From Faecimorpha stercoravium (GTDB lineage: Bacteria > Bacillota > Clostridia > Lachnospirales > Bianqueaceae), in assembly GCA_018712555.1 (NCBI GenBank), contig DVGT01000031.1, positions 1 to 36,769 on the forward strand: DNA of 36,769 bases, in the 5' to 3' direction. This document shows positions 14,950 through 22,922 of this stretch, piece after piece (within the stretch, counting starts at the first letter, position 1; each line of letters begins with the position of its first letter). Below the pieces are notes generated by a model. It searched no databases. It saw only the letters and a program-made list of their open reading frames with translations, and had not been told where the DNA came from. Both the position numbers and the translations under genes were made by a program.

Positions 14950-15162
14950 GCGGTCTGTACAGGAGTGCAATACAGTCCGTCTATTCGAAACGACACACGG
15001 AAAAGATGGAGTCTTGATTCCCCGCTCCATCGCCCATCGATTCGCTTCCTTCATCTCTTGATCTAAATCATCTGCGTGCAGCTTTTTCTCTAAATCTTGG
15101 GCTGCCGTTCGGATTTGATCTTCCGTCACGTATGAGTATCGACGTCGTTTACGCACAGACAT
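14923..15162 (-). CDS. Small basic protein of unknown function
   Basis: A 79-aa protein I do not recognise. It starts with a basic cluster (VRKRRRYSY), has a charged, probably helical middle (TEDQIRTAAQDLEKKLHADD) and ends in lysines, prolines and arginines. Two cysteines are present; there is no membrane segment. It has a strong promoter at 15258-15286 and a GGGAGG ribosome site close to the ATG at 15162; a GTG two codons later (15156) has better spacing and may be the true start. The reading frame extends upstream to 15279, but that covers the promoter. Its last eight codons, including a run of ten A, are the antisense of the opposite gene's terminator. Confidence 0.6.
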   Translation of the reverse strand: MSVRKRRRYSYVTEDQIRTAAQDLEKKLHADDLDQEMKEANRWAMERGIKTPSFPCVVSNRRTVLHSCTDRKKKIPPRR

Positions 15163-15257
15163 GACCTCCCTTGTGCATACCCCGTATCCGCTCAGCTTAT
15201 ATATAAACCCCCTCATAAAACGCATTCCGAGCATAAAACGCCCGAGTCTACTTGTAG

Positions 15258-15286
15258 TATAAACAATCGAGATAAGCATGTCAATA
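15258..15286 (-). promoter_or_regulatory. Promoter of the small basic protein gene
   Basis: Minus-strand TTGACA (15281-15286), 17-bp spacer, TATACT (15258-15263). The message would have a leader of about 90 bases before its start codon. Confidence 0.78.
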
Positions 15287-15708
15287 GAGAGCTCATTTCC
15301 GTTTCATATTTCGATGCATACATCCCTCATTTTTCGCTTAATTCCTATCAAAACTCACGGCAAATTTTTAGCCGGAGATGGATCTTACAGAGCGTATATA
15401 TATTTTGCCCAAACCCAGTTCCCTTTATACCGCTTTCTTTGTATATACGTTTTGTATTTTATATAAACAACCTGTTTAGAAGATGCAAATTATACAATTC
15501 CGTCTCTGTTTCTATCTTGTATTTTCTGCCTGTAAAAAGAACAGGGTCTTGCAGAACCCGACTCCTATTGCATAAAAAAGAAATAGGCTCCCTTCCTGGC
15601 AGACAAGTTTTATGCGTTCACTCGTCTGTCTGGAAGAGAGCATCGCTGTCCCTCAGTACTTGGAGTTAAAACAAGACACTATGCTTCCCAAAGATAGGAA
15701 AGCTCTCA
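15287..15708. other. Gene-free AT-rich stretch with one long hairpin
   Basis: No reading frame here has a ribosome site or a recognisable product. An interrupted stem at 15592-15604 with 15624-15636 (CTTCC and GGCAGAC arms, one mismatch, 19-nt loop) is followed leftward by an AT-rich tract and could end the acetyltransferase operon. A short GGGTC/GACCC-type hairpin lies at about 15544-15560. Otherwise I see nothing in it. Confidence 0.4.
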
Positions 15709-16254
15709 TTAATCAAGACCCGATACAACAATTTCCTCGGAGGCATCCACACGGTAGATCCAGTGCGGCATGTCCATACTGTAATAATGTTTGACAATCT
15801 GGTCTACACGGCGCATTCCGTTCCTCTCCGCTACGCGCTGTGACGCCAGATTATTATCGCGTATGATGGAGTATACACTCGGAATCTTCAGCGTTTTAAA
15901 GGCATAATCTCTGCAGGCCATTGCGGCTTCTATCGCATATCCCTGATGCCAATATGCTTTCTGAAACAAATACCCCACTTCCACTACCCGTTCTTCCCCA
16001 TAGGGCTGCAATGTCAGTCCACATTGCCCAATCATTTCTCCGCTCTCCTTCAAAATCACTGCCCACAGCCCAAACCCTTCTTCTCGATATCTTCGGATTT
16101 GGTTATGCAGCCATCCCCAGGCTTCTTCATCGGAAAACGCATGCTCATAAGCATACATGACCTCCGGGTCTTGCAGCATCCGACATAACGCTTCATAATC
16201 CGTCTCTTCCATTTCCCGCAAAACTAGCCGCTTCGTTTCTAAAATCTGATTCAT
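15709..16254 (-). CDS. GNAT acetyltransferase, RimJ/RimL-like
   Basis: A 181-aa N-acetyltransferase. It opens with the subgroup signature LETKRLVLREMEETDYEAL. The acetyl-CoA region is VVEVGYLFQKAYWHQGYAIEAAMAC, followed by the C-terminal IIRDNNLASQRVAERNGM block. The substrate could be a protein N-terminus, an amino acid or a small amine; it cannot be told from sequence. The ATG (16254-16252) overlaps the TGA of the DUF2812 gene in ATGA, and AAAGGAG lies ten bases before it, so translation is coupled. A longer in-frame start at 16389 would lie deep in the preceding gene and is rejected. Confidence 0.88.
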   Translation of the reverse strand: MNQILETKRLVLREMEETDYEALCRMLQDPEVMYAYEHAFSDEEAWGWLHNQIRRYREEGFGLWAVILKESGEMIGQCGLTLQPYGEERVVEVGYLFQKAYWHQGYAIEAAMACRDYAFKTLKIPSVYSIIRDNNLASQRVAERNGMRRVDQIVKHYYSMDMPHWIYRVDASEEIVVSGLD

Positions 16255-17411
16255 ACCGCCTGATTCTCCTTTCTCGCTAACGCCTCTAACGGCGACATAC
16301 CTCCACTGTGCCGCCACATCGAATACGTGATATAATACGCTCGATTCCCCTGTACCGCTACAAATTCTAGATCCGTCTGCCATGCACAACGGAGTCCCTC
16401 GATCTCCACTCTTTGATACTCTTCCTGCCCTTCCGCAAACACACTATTTTCCAGCAGCGTCTCCGCCATCCATACCGCCATATCCTCGTTGGGCATCTCA
16501 TAAATGTCCTGATACATCCACTCTTCCCCCGAGGCCTCATACACGTACCACTGTTTCGCCAATAGTGATTCTGTATATTCCACCGGATGCTCTCGATTGG
16601 ATGGATATACGGATTCTCCCAGATCGAAAAGGCCCATATCCTGGAGCAGCAGATACGGAGCCTGTGCATCCGCGGACAGTTCTTCCCCATAGCTGGAAAC
16701 CACTTGAACCAGCGTCGCAGCACCGGCCGCGATACTGAACACTCCGAATAGGATATAAACTCCGTTCCGCACCCGATGTCTCCCCTTGGGGGCATGATCC
16801 AGAGGAATCCCCTTCTTCAGTTCGCGATACATTCGCAGTGTGCGATACGCGCCGTATAACAGTCGATATAAACTCCAATGCACCAAAAACAGAATGAGCA
16901 AAAAGAGTCCTGTCATTTGCACGATTCCCATCCGTAGGTCGATCACGGGCTCCCATGTCACTGACCTTCCCCATACAGCTAGAATCACCAGCACGTCCAA
17001 TACCAGATAGAAAACCAGCGGCACAAGGCCCCAGATATATTCCCGCCGCAATGCCTTCAGCGTCGCTGCCTGCTGTTCGGGCTGCTGATAAAACTCCGGC
17101 GCATCACTGCCTTCATTCGCCACAAAGACATGCATCAATCTATAGCTAGTCACCAGCTTCCATCCGCATTCCTCATACAAAGCTACCTGTTCCTCCGGCA
17201 ATGTCTGATCCTCATCCAGGAATGCCGGCGCACTCATCTCGATTCTGTACCTGCTCTTCTGCGGACTATCCTTCTCAAATCGGCTCAGATGCTGGCCGCG
17301 CTTGGTCAGGCGCCACCCCTTCGCCGCCATCTCTCCATAATACTTTTCATTCTCGCCAATCGCGTACTCGGCCGGATGCCACCCATATCGTATTTTCTTT
17401 CGCTCTTTCAA
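16251..17411 (-). CDS. DUF2812 membrane protein
   Basis: A 386-aa protein starting with a soluble DUF2812 domain (residues about 5-100: YGWHPAEYAIGENEKYYGEMAAKGWRL and ECGWKLV), followed by three hydrophobic segments near 125-147, 162-187 and 217-239 and a C-terminal extracytoplasmic-looking domain with tryptophans. DUF2812 proteins are commonly encoded directly after a PadR regulator and are thought to act with it, but their role is unknown. The start is a TTG (17411-17409) seven bases after GGAGG and overlapping the padR stop (TTGA). The frame upstream of it only shadows padR. Confidence 0.82.
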   Translation of the reverse strand: MKERKKIRYGWHPAEYAIGENEKYYGEMAAKGWRLTKRGQHLSRFEKDSPQKSRYRIEMSAPAFLDEDQTLPEEQVALYEECGWKLVTSYRLMHVFVANEGSDAPEFYQQPEQQAATLKALRREYIWGLVPLVFYLVLDVLVILAVWGRSVTWEPVIDLRMGIVQMTGLFLLILFLVHWSLYRLLYGAYRTLRMYRELKKGIPLDHAPKGRHRVRNGVYILFGVFSIAAGAATLVQVVSSYGEELSADAQAPYLLLQDMGLFDLGESVYPSNREHPVEYTESLLAKQWYVYEASGEEWMYQDIYEMPNEDMAVWMAETLLENSVFAEGQEEYQRVEIEGLRCAWQTDLEFVAVQGNRAYYITYSMWRHSGGMSPLEALARKENQAV

Positions 17412-17716
17412 TCTTCTCCCTCCAATATACCGCCGTCCTTCACCATGCGTTTTAGTCGTGCATACTCTTCCTGCAGCGCTTCTTCCCCATCCTGTGTGAT
17501 ATGATATGTTTTTCTTCTTCCTTCCTGGGCTTCCAGGCAAATCCATCCTTCTTTATGCATACGCGTCAATACACCATACAAAGTTCCCGGCCCCATGTTC
17601 ACTCGGCCACCCGAAATCTCTCGGATTCTCTGCATCATCCCATAACCATGAGCCGGTTTTTGCAGAGCTAATAACACATAGAACATCGCTTCGGTCATTG
17701 GTGCCCGTTCTCCCAT
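17408..17716 (-). CDS. PadR-family transcriptional regulator
   Basis: A 102-aa winged-helix repressor. The PadR blocks are evident: TEAMFYVLLALQKPAHGYGMMQRI, then MGPGTLYGVLTRMHKEGWI (recognition helix and wing), then RRKTYHITQDGEEAL. The length fits the short subfamily. The start is the ATG at 17716, six bases after GGGGGG. An in-frame ATG at 17833 would read through the promoter and an inverted repeat. It overlaps the next gene by four bases, so PadR, DUF2812 and GNAT form one coupled operon. A symmetrical site at 17735-17760 just after the promoter is the likely operator. Confidence 0.88.
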   Translation of the reverse strand: MGERAPMTEAMFYVLLALQKPAHGYGMMQRIREISGGRVNMGPGTLYGVLTRMHKEGWICLEAQEGRRKTYHITQDGEEALQEEYARLKRMVKDGGILEGED

Positions 17717-17734
17717 CAGGATCCCCCCACTACT

Positions 17735-17760
17735 ATGTCTCTCGATATATCGTCTAACAT
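17735..17760. promoter_or_regulatory. Candidate PadR operator
   Basis: A 26-bp interrupted dyad: ATGT, four bases, the palindrome CGATATATCG (17743-17752), four bases, ACAT. It lies between the -10 and the padR start. PadR proteins bind ATGT/ACAT dyads, although usually with about eight bases between the halves; here the gap is 18, so the fit is partial. Confidence 0.45.
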
Positions 17761-17761
17761 A

Positions 17762-17790
17762 ATAATACCATTGCCTACACTCTTTGTCAA
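17762..17790 (-). promoter_or_regulatory. Promoter of the padR-DUF2812-GNAT operon
   Basis: Minus-strand TTGACA (17785-17790), 17-bp spacer, TATTAT (17762-17767). Confidence 0.75.
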
Positions 17791-17809
17791 TCCCTCGGGA
17801 CGATTTTTT

Positions 17810-17873
17810 GTACCAACATAAAACGGCACACATTCCCTCCTATACTGTAATGCGTGCCGTTTTATGTTGGTAC
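17810..17873. repeat. Perfect 20-bp inverted repeat with 24-bp centre
   Basis: The left arm GTACCAACATAAAACGGCAC (17810-17829) is exactly repeated in reverse complement at 17854-17873. A run of T precedes the left arm, so on either strand the hairpin is not followed by U; it is not a standard terminator. It sits between spoIIID and the padR promoter. I see no second copy in the window. Confidence 0.85.
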
Positions 17874-17939
17874 GGATGCCTTCCCTCGCCGAAGTTCCCC
17901 ATACCTTCCCAATTCACTGCGAAAACGCGGATCCAGCGC

Positions 17940-18239
17940 CTAGAAAAAGTCTCCGCGGTGACTATGTTGTGCAAGATGCAGATATTTTTCCCGTGTGGCC
18001 ATCCCACCGCGTATGTGTCTTTCTGCCTTATTGATTTCCAAAATCTTTCGCGCCTGGCTCGCCAGCAAAGGATCGATACGACCCAGTCGTTCCGTGACAT
18101 CTTTGTGAACCGTACTCTTACTGATTCCAAACTTCTTGGCAGTTTCCCGTACCGTCGCATTGTTCTCAATGATGTAATTCGCCACTTCTACGGCACGTTC
18201 CTCGATCTGTTTATGCTTATAGAGATTATAGCTGTTCAT
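17940..18239 (-). CDS. spoIIID: Sporulation transcription factor SpoIIID
   Basis: A 99-aa DNA-binding protein that activates and represses mother-cell genes during the sigma-E to sigma-K switch. The helix-turn-helix (ENNATVRETAKKFGISKSTVHKDV) lies at about residues 28-51, followed by the basic region (LASQARKILEINKAERHIRGGMATREKY) that contacts the minor groove. The length is close to the usual 80-95 residues. GGAGAAGG precedes the ATG. It is a single-gene unit with a sigma-E-like promoter and marks the organism as a spore former. Confidence 0.96.
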   Translation of the reverse strand: MNSYNLYKHKQIEERAVEVANYIIENNATVRETAKKFGISKSTVHKDVTERLGRIDPLLASQARKILEINKAERHIRGGMATREKYLHLAQHSHRGDFF

Positions 18240-18267
18240 ATCCTTCTCCAGGGATTCTTGTTTTTAC

Positions 18268-18295
18268 ATTGTATGAGCCTGGTTATAGTTTATGA
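18268..18295 (-). promoter_or_regulatory. Sigma-E-type promoter of spoIIID
   Basis: On the minus strand CATACAAT (18268-18275) matches the sigma-E -10 consensus CATACANT, and TCATAAA (18289-18295) stands 13 bases upstream as an ATA-containing -35. Mother-cell expression of spoIIID from sigma-E is established in Bacillus subtilis. Confidence 0.65.
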
Positions 18296-18333
18296 CGAGG
18301 AACCCTGATTTTTACGCCCAGAAGGCCGGCAAA

Positions 18334-18377
18334 AAGGCACCCAGACCCGGCAATCGATGCCGAAGACTTGGTGCCTT
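18334..18377 (-). terminator. Terminator after the ABC exporter pair
   Basis: A two-part stem: AAGGCACC/GGTGCCTT outside and CGGCA/TGCCG inside, followed on the minus strand by five T. Confidence 0.75.
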
Positions 18378-18385
18378 CTTTCTGT

Positions 18386-20131
18386 TCAAGCAGAAAACTG
18401 ACTATTATATAATTGTGCGTAGAATCCATTCTTCTGCAGAAGCGTCTCATGATCTCCCTGCTCGATGATCTTACCGTCTCGCATGACCAGAATCACATCC
18501 GCTTCCCGGATCGTCGACAGCCTGTGCGCTACAATAAAACTGGTCCGTCCTTCCATAAGGCGTGCAAACGCCTCCTGGATCTTGATCTCCGTTCTCGTAT
18601 CTATCGAAGACGTGGCCTCATCCAGAATCAGCATCGGCGGCAGACAAAGCATGACGCGCGTAATACACAAAAGCTGTTTCTGCCCCTGAGATAATCCGCC
18701 GCCCTCTTCCGTGATGATCGTATCATATCCCTGCGGCAGTCTCTTGATAAAGCTGTGCGCATGGGATGCTTTAGCGGCCGCCACAATTTCTTCTTCTGTG
18801 GCATCCGGTTTTCCCATGATGATATTTTCTCGAATCGTACCGCTCTTGAGCCATGTCTCCTGCAATACCATCCCGTATCCGGCACGAAGACTGTGCCGCG
18901 TCATCTTCCGAATGTCCGTACCGCTGACTCGAATACATCCCTGATTCACATCATAAAAACGCATCAACAGATTGATGACTGTGGTCTTGCCACAGCCCGT
19001 CGGTCCTACAATCGCGATTCGGGATCCCGGCTTTACCTCCAGGTTGAAATCCTCAATGAGCTTCTGTTCCGGCGCATACGAGAAGTAGACATGCTCCAGC
19101 GCCACCGACCCATCCAACTCCGTGAGCGTGACCGCATCCGCTGGCTCTGGTGTCTGCGGCTCCTCTTCGATCAGTTCAAAAATTCGCGCTGCACAGGCCA
19201 ATGCATTCTGCAGCTCCGTGACCACGCCCGAAATCTCATTAAAGGGCTTGGTATACTGATTGGCGTAGCTTAGAAAACTGGTAAGCTGTCCCACGCTGAT
19301 CCCGCCAGCTACTGCACTCAACGCACCGGCCACGCCTACACCCGCATACACCAGACTATTGACAAACCGTGTCGCGGGATTCGTGATCGAGGAAAAGAAG
19401 ATCGCCCGCAGAGAACACTGACGCAGCCGCTCATTGACTTCGTCAAACCGCTTCTGCGCTTTCTCCTGATATCCAAAGGCTGCCACCACCTTCTGGTTCC
19501 CGATCATCTCATCAATCAAGCCCGTCTGTTCGCCCCTGGTGGAGGACTGCAGCTGAAACATGGTATATGTTTTTTTCGCGATAAAGCTGGCTACAAATAG
19601 AGAGACCGGCGTAATGACCACGACCACCAGAGTAATCCCCACATTCATTGTCAGCATGAAGATCAGCGTTCCCACAATCGTCAAAACACCCGTGAAAAAC
19701 TGCGTGAAGCCCATGAGTAAGCCATCCGCAAACTGATCCACATCCGCAATGACTCTGCTGACGACCTCTCCGTAAGAATGGGAGTCTATGTACTTTAAGG
19801 GCAGCTTTTCGATCTTTCGGAAGGCTTCCTCCCGAATATCCTGAATGGTATTGTATGTGATCTTATTATTACACACGTTCATGATCCACTGCGACAGCGC
19901 TGTGCCGCCGATCATCACGCCCATGATGAGAAGCAGGCTCCAGATTCCTTCAAAGTCCACCTGCCCTGGCGCAAGGATGAGATCCACCGCCTCTCCGATC
20001 AGAATCGGCAGGTACAGCGTCAGCGTCACTGTCACTGCCGCAAACAACAACGACAAAATAAAATAAAACCAATATTTACGAATATGGCGCAGTACCTTTC
20101 TCATGGTCTCGCCGTTATTATGGGTCTGCAT
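18386..20131 (-). CDS. ABC exporter half-transporter with consensus ATPase site
   Basis: A 581-aa fusion of a six-helix membrane domain (about residues 15-320) and a nucleotide-binding domain. Walker A GPTGCGKTT is near residue 375, the signature LSQGQKQLL near 480, and Walker B ends LILDEATSS near 502 with the catalytic Glu in place. It is the second gene of the pair: its ATG overlaps the stop of the first gene by one base (TGATG), and AAGGAGG lies upstream. With its partner it should form a heterodimeric type IV exporter like TM287/288 or BmrCD, which expel drugs or lipids; the substrate is unknown. Confidence 0.9.
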   Translation of the reverse strand: MQTHNNGETMRKVLRHIRKYWFYFILSLLFAAVTVTLTLYLPILIGEAVDLILAPGQVDFEGIWSLLLIMGVMIGGTALSQWIMNVCNNKITYNTIQDIREEAFRKIEKLPLKYIDSHSYGEVVSRVIADVDQFADGLLMGFTQFFTGVLTIVGTLIFMLTMNVGITLVVVVITPVSLFVASFIAKKTYTMFQLQSSTRGEQTGLIDEMIGNQKVVAAFGYQEKAQKRFDEVNERLRQCSLRAIFFSSITNPATRFVNSLVYAGVGVAGALSAVAGGISVGQLTSFLSYANQYTKPFNEISGVVTELQNALACAARIFELIEEEPQTPEPADAVTLTELDGSVALEHVYFSYAPEQKLIEDFNLEVKPGSRIAIVGPTGCGKTTVINLLMRFYDVNQGCIRVSGTDIRKMTRHSLRAGYGMVLQETWLKSGTIRENIIMGKPDATEEEIVAAAKASHAHSFIKRLPQGYDTIITEEGGGLSQGQKQLLCITRVMLCLPPMLILDEATSSIDTRTEIKIQEAFARLMEGRTSFIVAHRLSTIREADVILVMRDGKIIEQGDHETLLQKNGFYAQLYNSQFSA

Positions 20132-21858
20132 CAGGCCTGCACCTCCTTGGGAAACTGAGAATAGTAGATTTCCTGATATACCGGACAGTTTTGCAGCAGT
20201 TCCTGGTGTGTGCCGATTCCCACCGCTTCCCCATCGTCCAATACGATGATCTGATCCGCGTACTGAATAGATGCCGCCCGCTGCGAAACAATCAGCACCG
20301 TCACCGAAGGATCCATCTGCCGTATGGCCTTGCGCAGCTTCGCATCTGTAGCATAATCCAACGCTGACGCGCTGTCATCCAGTATCAGAATCTCCGGCTT
20401 TCTGACCAATGCCCGAGCGATGGTCAGACGCTGTCTCTGTCCTCCAGAAAGATTCTTGCCATTCTGGGCTACCATCGCGTCGATACCGCCTTCGCGTTTC
20501 TCCACAAACTCTTCCGCCTGAGAGATCCGCAGTGCGTCCATGAGCTCTTCTCGGGTAGCATCCTCTTTACCCCACCGCAGGTTGTCCGCGATCGATCCTC
20601 CAAAAAGTACGGCCTTCTGCGGTACGATCCCGATCTTATCCCGCAGCTGATCCTGCGGATACTCCCGCACATCCACGCCGTTCACCAATACACGCCCCTG
20701 ACTGGCGTCATAGAACCGGGGAATCAGATTCACCAGAGACGTCTTCCCTGCTCCTGTACCCCCGATGATTCCAACGGTCTGTCCCCTATGAATCGAAAAG
20801 TTCAGATTAGATAAAGACTCTGCACCGGCATTTTTATAGGTGAGTCCCACATTCTCAAAGGTGATCACATCGGCTATAGGATCCTCCTGTACGCTCTGTT
20901 TAGGATACTGCATACTGGACTGCTGATCGAAGATACTCTCGATCCGGTTGGCACAGGCCCATGCCTTCGTCACGGTAATCACCAGATTCGCCAGCTTAAT
21001 CAGCTCTACCAAGATCTGCGACATATAATTGACCAACGCGACCACCTGTCCCTGCGTCAGAATTCCACTCTCTACCTGCCAGGCTCCTGTCCAGATCAGC
21101 ACCAGTGTCGCCACATTGATGATCACATAGGTGATCGGATTCATCAATGCCGAGATCCGCCCTACGAACATCTGCATCTTCGTCAGCTGGCGATTTTCTT
21201 CGTCAAACTGCTGGATCTCACTCTCTTCTTTATTAAAAGCACGGATGACACGGACACCGCTCAGGTTTTCCCGGGTACGCCGCAGAATCCGATCCAACCC
21301 AGCCTGTACCTTCTTATATAAAGGCATGCTGATCAGCATCACGCCAAACACGACAATGGATAATGCCGGGATCGTCACCACAAAGACCATGGCCGACTTC
21401 ACATCAATCGTGAACGCCATGATCATAGCGCCAAACACGATGAAAGGAGAGCGCAGGAACAGTCGCAATACCAGATTCACACCATTCTGCACCTGGTTCA
21501 TATCGCTGGTCATACGGGTAATCAGCGTGGAGGTCCCCATCGTATCCATCTCCGTGTAGGACAGGCTCTGGATATGCGCAAACAGCGCTGACCTCACCTT
21601 GGCCGTGAATCCCACGGCGGCCTTCGCCGCAAAGTACTGTGCCGTGATCGAACACACCAACCCGATGACGCCCAGCGCCACCATGAGCAACACCATACAC
21701 ACGATATAAGGTACATCCCGGTTCGCAATGCCCACATCGATAATCGCCGATACGACCAGTGGCACCAGCAATTCGAAGGAAGCTTCCAGCAGCTTGAAAA
21801 GCGGCCCCAGAATGCTTTCCTTTTTATAGTCCTTCATGTACACCAACAGTTTCTTCAT
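20131..21858 (-). CDS. ABC exporter half-transporter with degenerate ATPase site
   Basis: A 575-aa half-transporter of the same build as its neighbour. Walker A GGTGAGKTS is near residue 369 and the signature LSGGQRQRL near 473. Walker B ends LILDDSASALD, with Asp where the catalytic Glu belongs. One such Asp-containing partner is the hallmark of heterodimeric exporters, in which only one of the two ATP sites hydrolyses well. The ATG is preceded by GGGAGG. It is the first gene of the pair and is divergent from a lysR gene, which may control it. Confidence 0.9.
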   Translation of the reverse strand: MKKLLVYMKDYKKESILGPLFKLLEASFELLVPLVVSAIIDVGIANRDVPYIVCMVLLMVALGVIGLVCSITAQYFAAKAAVGFTAKVRSALFAHIQSLSYTEMDTMGTSTLITRMTSDMNQVQNGVNLVLRLFLRSPFIVFGAMIMAFTIDVKSAMVFVVTIPALSIVVFGVMLISMPLYKKVQAGLDRILRRTRENLSGVRVIRAFNKEESEIQQFDEENRQLTKMQMFVGRISALMNPITYVIINVATLVLIWTGAWQVESGILTQGQVVALVNYMSQILVELIKLANLVITVTKAWACANRIESIFDQQSSMQYPKQSVQEDPIADVITFENVGLTYKNAGAESLSNLNFSIHRGQTVGIIGGTGAGKTSLVNLIPRFYDASQGRVLVNGVDVREYPQDQLRDKIGIVPQKAVLFGGSIADNLRWGKEDATREELMDALRISQAEEFVEKREGGIDAMVAQNGKNLSGGQRQRLTIARALVRKPEILILDDSASALDYATDAKLRKAIRQMDPSVTVLIVSQRAASIQYADQIIVLDDGEAVGIGTHQELLQNCPVYQEIYYSQFPKEVQA

Positions 21859-21878
21859 AAAGATCCTCCCATTTGCTC

Positions 21879-21907
21879 TTGACCTTTGTCTTCTTTTATC
21901 ATATCAT
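21879..21907 (+). promoter_or_regulatory. Likely lysR promoter
   Basis: TTGACC (21879-21884), 17-bp spacer, TATCAT (21902-21907). It is overlapped by the dyads at 21899-21923. Confidence 0.5.
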
Positions 21908-21923
21908 AGATTCATCTATATGA
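21899..21923. promoter_or_regulatory. Dyad in the lysR / ABC divergent promoter region
   Basis: TCATAT (21899-21904) and ATATGA (21918-21923) form an outer dyad; ATAGAT-TC-ATCTAT (21906-21919) forms an inner one. The place and AT-rich symmetry are what a LysR-type autorepressor site would have. The T-N11-A form is not exact. Confidence 0.45.
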
Positions 21924-21975
21924 AAATAATAAATTACGTATAGAAGCCATATTTTTTTCTTATAGGGAGGACGTC

Positions 21976-22848
21976 ATGGATTTAAAACAGCTCACTTATT
22001 TTAACGCCATCGCAGAGGAAGGCAGCATTTCCGCAGCCGCCAGAAAACTCCATATTTCACAGCCTCCGCTTTCTACCCAGATGCGTCTTTTAGAGGCGGA
22101 ACTGGGATGCGTACTCTTCGAACGAGGTGCTCGCCACATTTGTCTGACGGAAGCTGGGCAGCTCCTTTATGCACGCGCTCGCACCCTGCTGACGCTCGCC
22201 GACTCGACGAAACGGGAACTCCAAGACTATCAGGAAGGTACCCAGGGCACCCTGCGTCTGGGCGTCGTATCCTCTATTAGCGGTACCATGCTGCAGCAGT
22301 GGCTTGTAACCTTTCACGAGTCCCATCCACAAGTTCGTTTCAATATTGCGGAGGCCAATACGTATCAGCTGCAGGATCTGCTCGTCTCCGGCAGCATTGA
22401 ACTCGCCATCATCCGCACTCCTTTCTCCGAGAATGGGCTGAAGTATCATTATTTGCCTGCAGAGCCCATGCTGGCCGCAGGACATCCTTCTTTCTTTTCC
22501 TCCCTGTCCCAGGACACACTGTCCTTAGCGCAGCTCTCCCAGTTCCCGCTGCTCATCTATCATCGCTGGGAACGCGTTTTGACAGATCTGTTTTCCAAGG
22601 CACATTTAGAGCCCTATATTTTGTGCAATAATGAAGATGCCAGAACTACTCTCTTATTGGCGCAAGGTGGCCTCGGCGTCGGCGTTGTTCCCCATTCCGC
22701 CCGCTCTCTTGACCACGATGCTTCTCTTGTGTTTAAGACCATAGAAAGCCAGGCATTAGCCTCACACATTGCTGTGGCCTGGAGCCCTTCTGGATATCTT
22801 TCCGCATTGGCCCGTCACTTCATTCAGCATGTTTTGCGTTTCTTTTAG
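21976..22848 (+). CDS. LysR-family transcriptional regulator
   Basis: A 290-aa LysR-type regulator. The winged HTH occupies residues 1-60 (LKQLTYFNAIAEEGSISAAARKL...QPPLSTQMRLLEAELG), then a linker helix and a periplasmic-binding-protein-like effector domain (about 90-290) starting LRLGVVSS. The ligand is unknown. GGAGG precedes the ATG. It is divergent from the ABC exporter pair and lies 75 bases before natA, so either transporter could be its target; the divergent arrangement favours the exporter pair. Confidence 0.92.
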   Translation: MDLKQLTYFNAIAEEGSISAAARKLHISQPPLSTQMRLLEAELGCVLFERGARHICLTEAGQLLYARARTLLTLADSTKRELQDYQEGTQGTLRLGVVSSISGTMLQQWLVTFHESHPQVRFNIAEANTYQLQDLLVSGSIELAIIRTPFSENGLKYHYLPAEPMLAAGHPSFFSSLSQDTLSLAQLSQFPLLIYHRWERVLTDLFSKAHLEPYILCNNEDARTTLLLAQGGLGVGVVPHSARSLDHDASLVFKTIESQALASHIAVAWSPSGYLSALARHFIQHVLRFF

Positions 22849-22855
22849 ATTTTAC

Positions 22856-22884
22856 TTGTACTTTGTGCAAAAATACATTATACT
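22856..22884 (+). promoter_or_regulatory. natAB promoter
   Basis: TTGTAC (22856-22861), 17-bp spacer, TATACT (22879-22884), starting eight bases after the lysR stop codon. Confidence 0.65.
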
Positions 22885-22922
22885 ATGGATGGTTTATTCT
22901 TAGCGAAGTGAAAGGAGTACAT

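Noticed and set aside
17717..17833. N-terminal extension of PadR starting inside the inverted repeat
   Set aside because: AGGAGG stands only two bases before that ATG, and the extension covers the -35, -10 and operator of padR.
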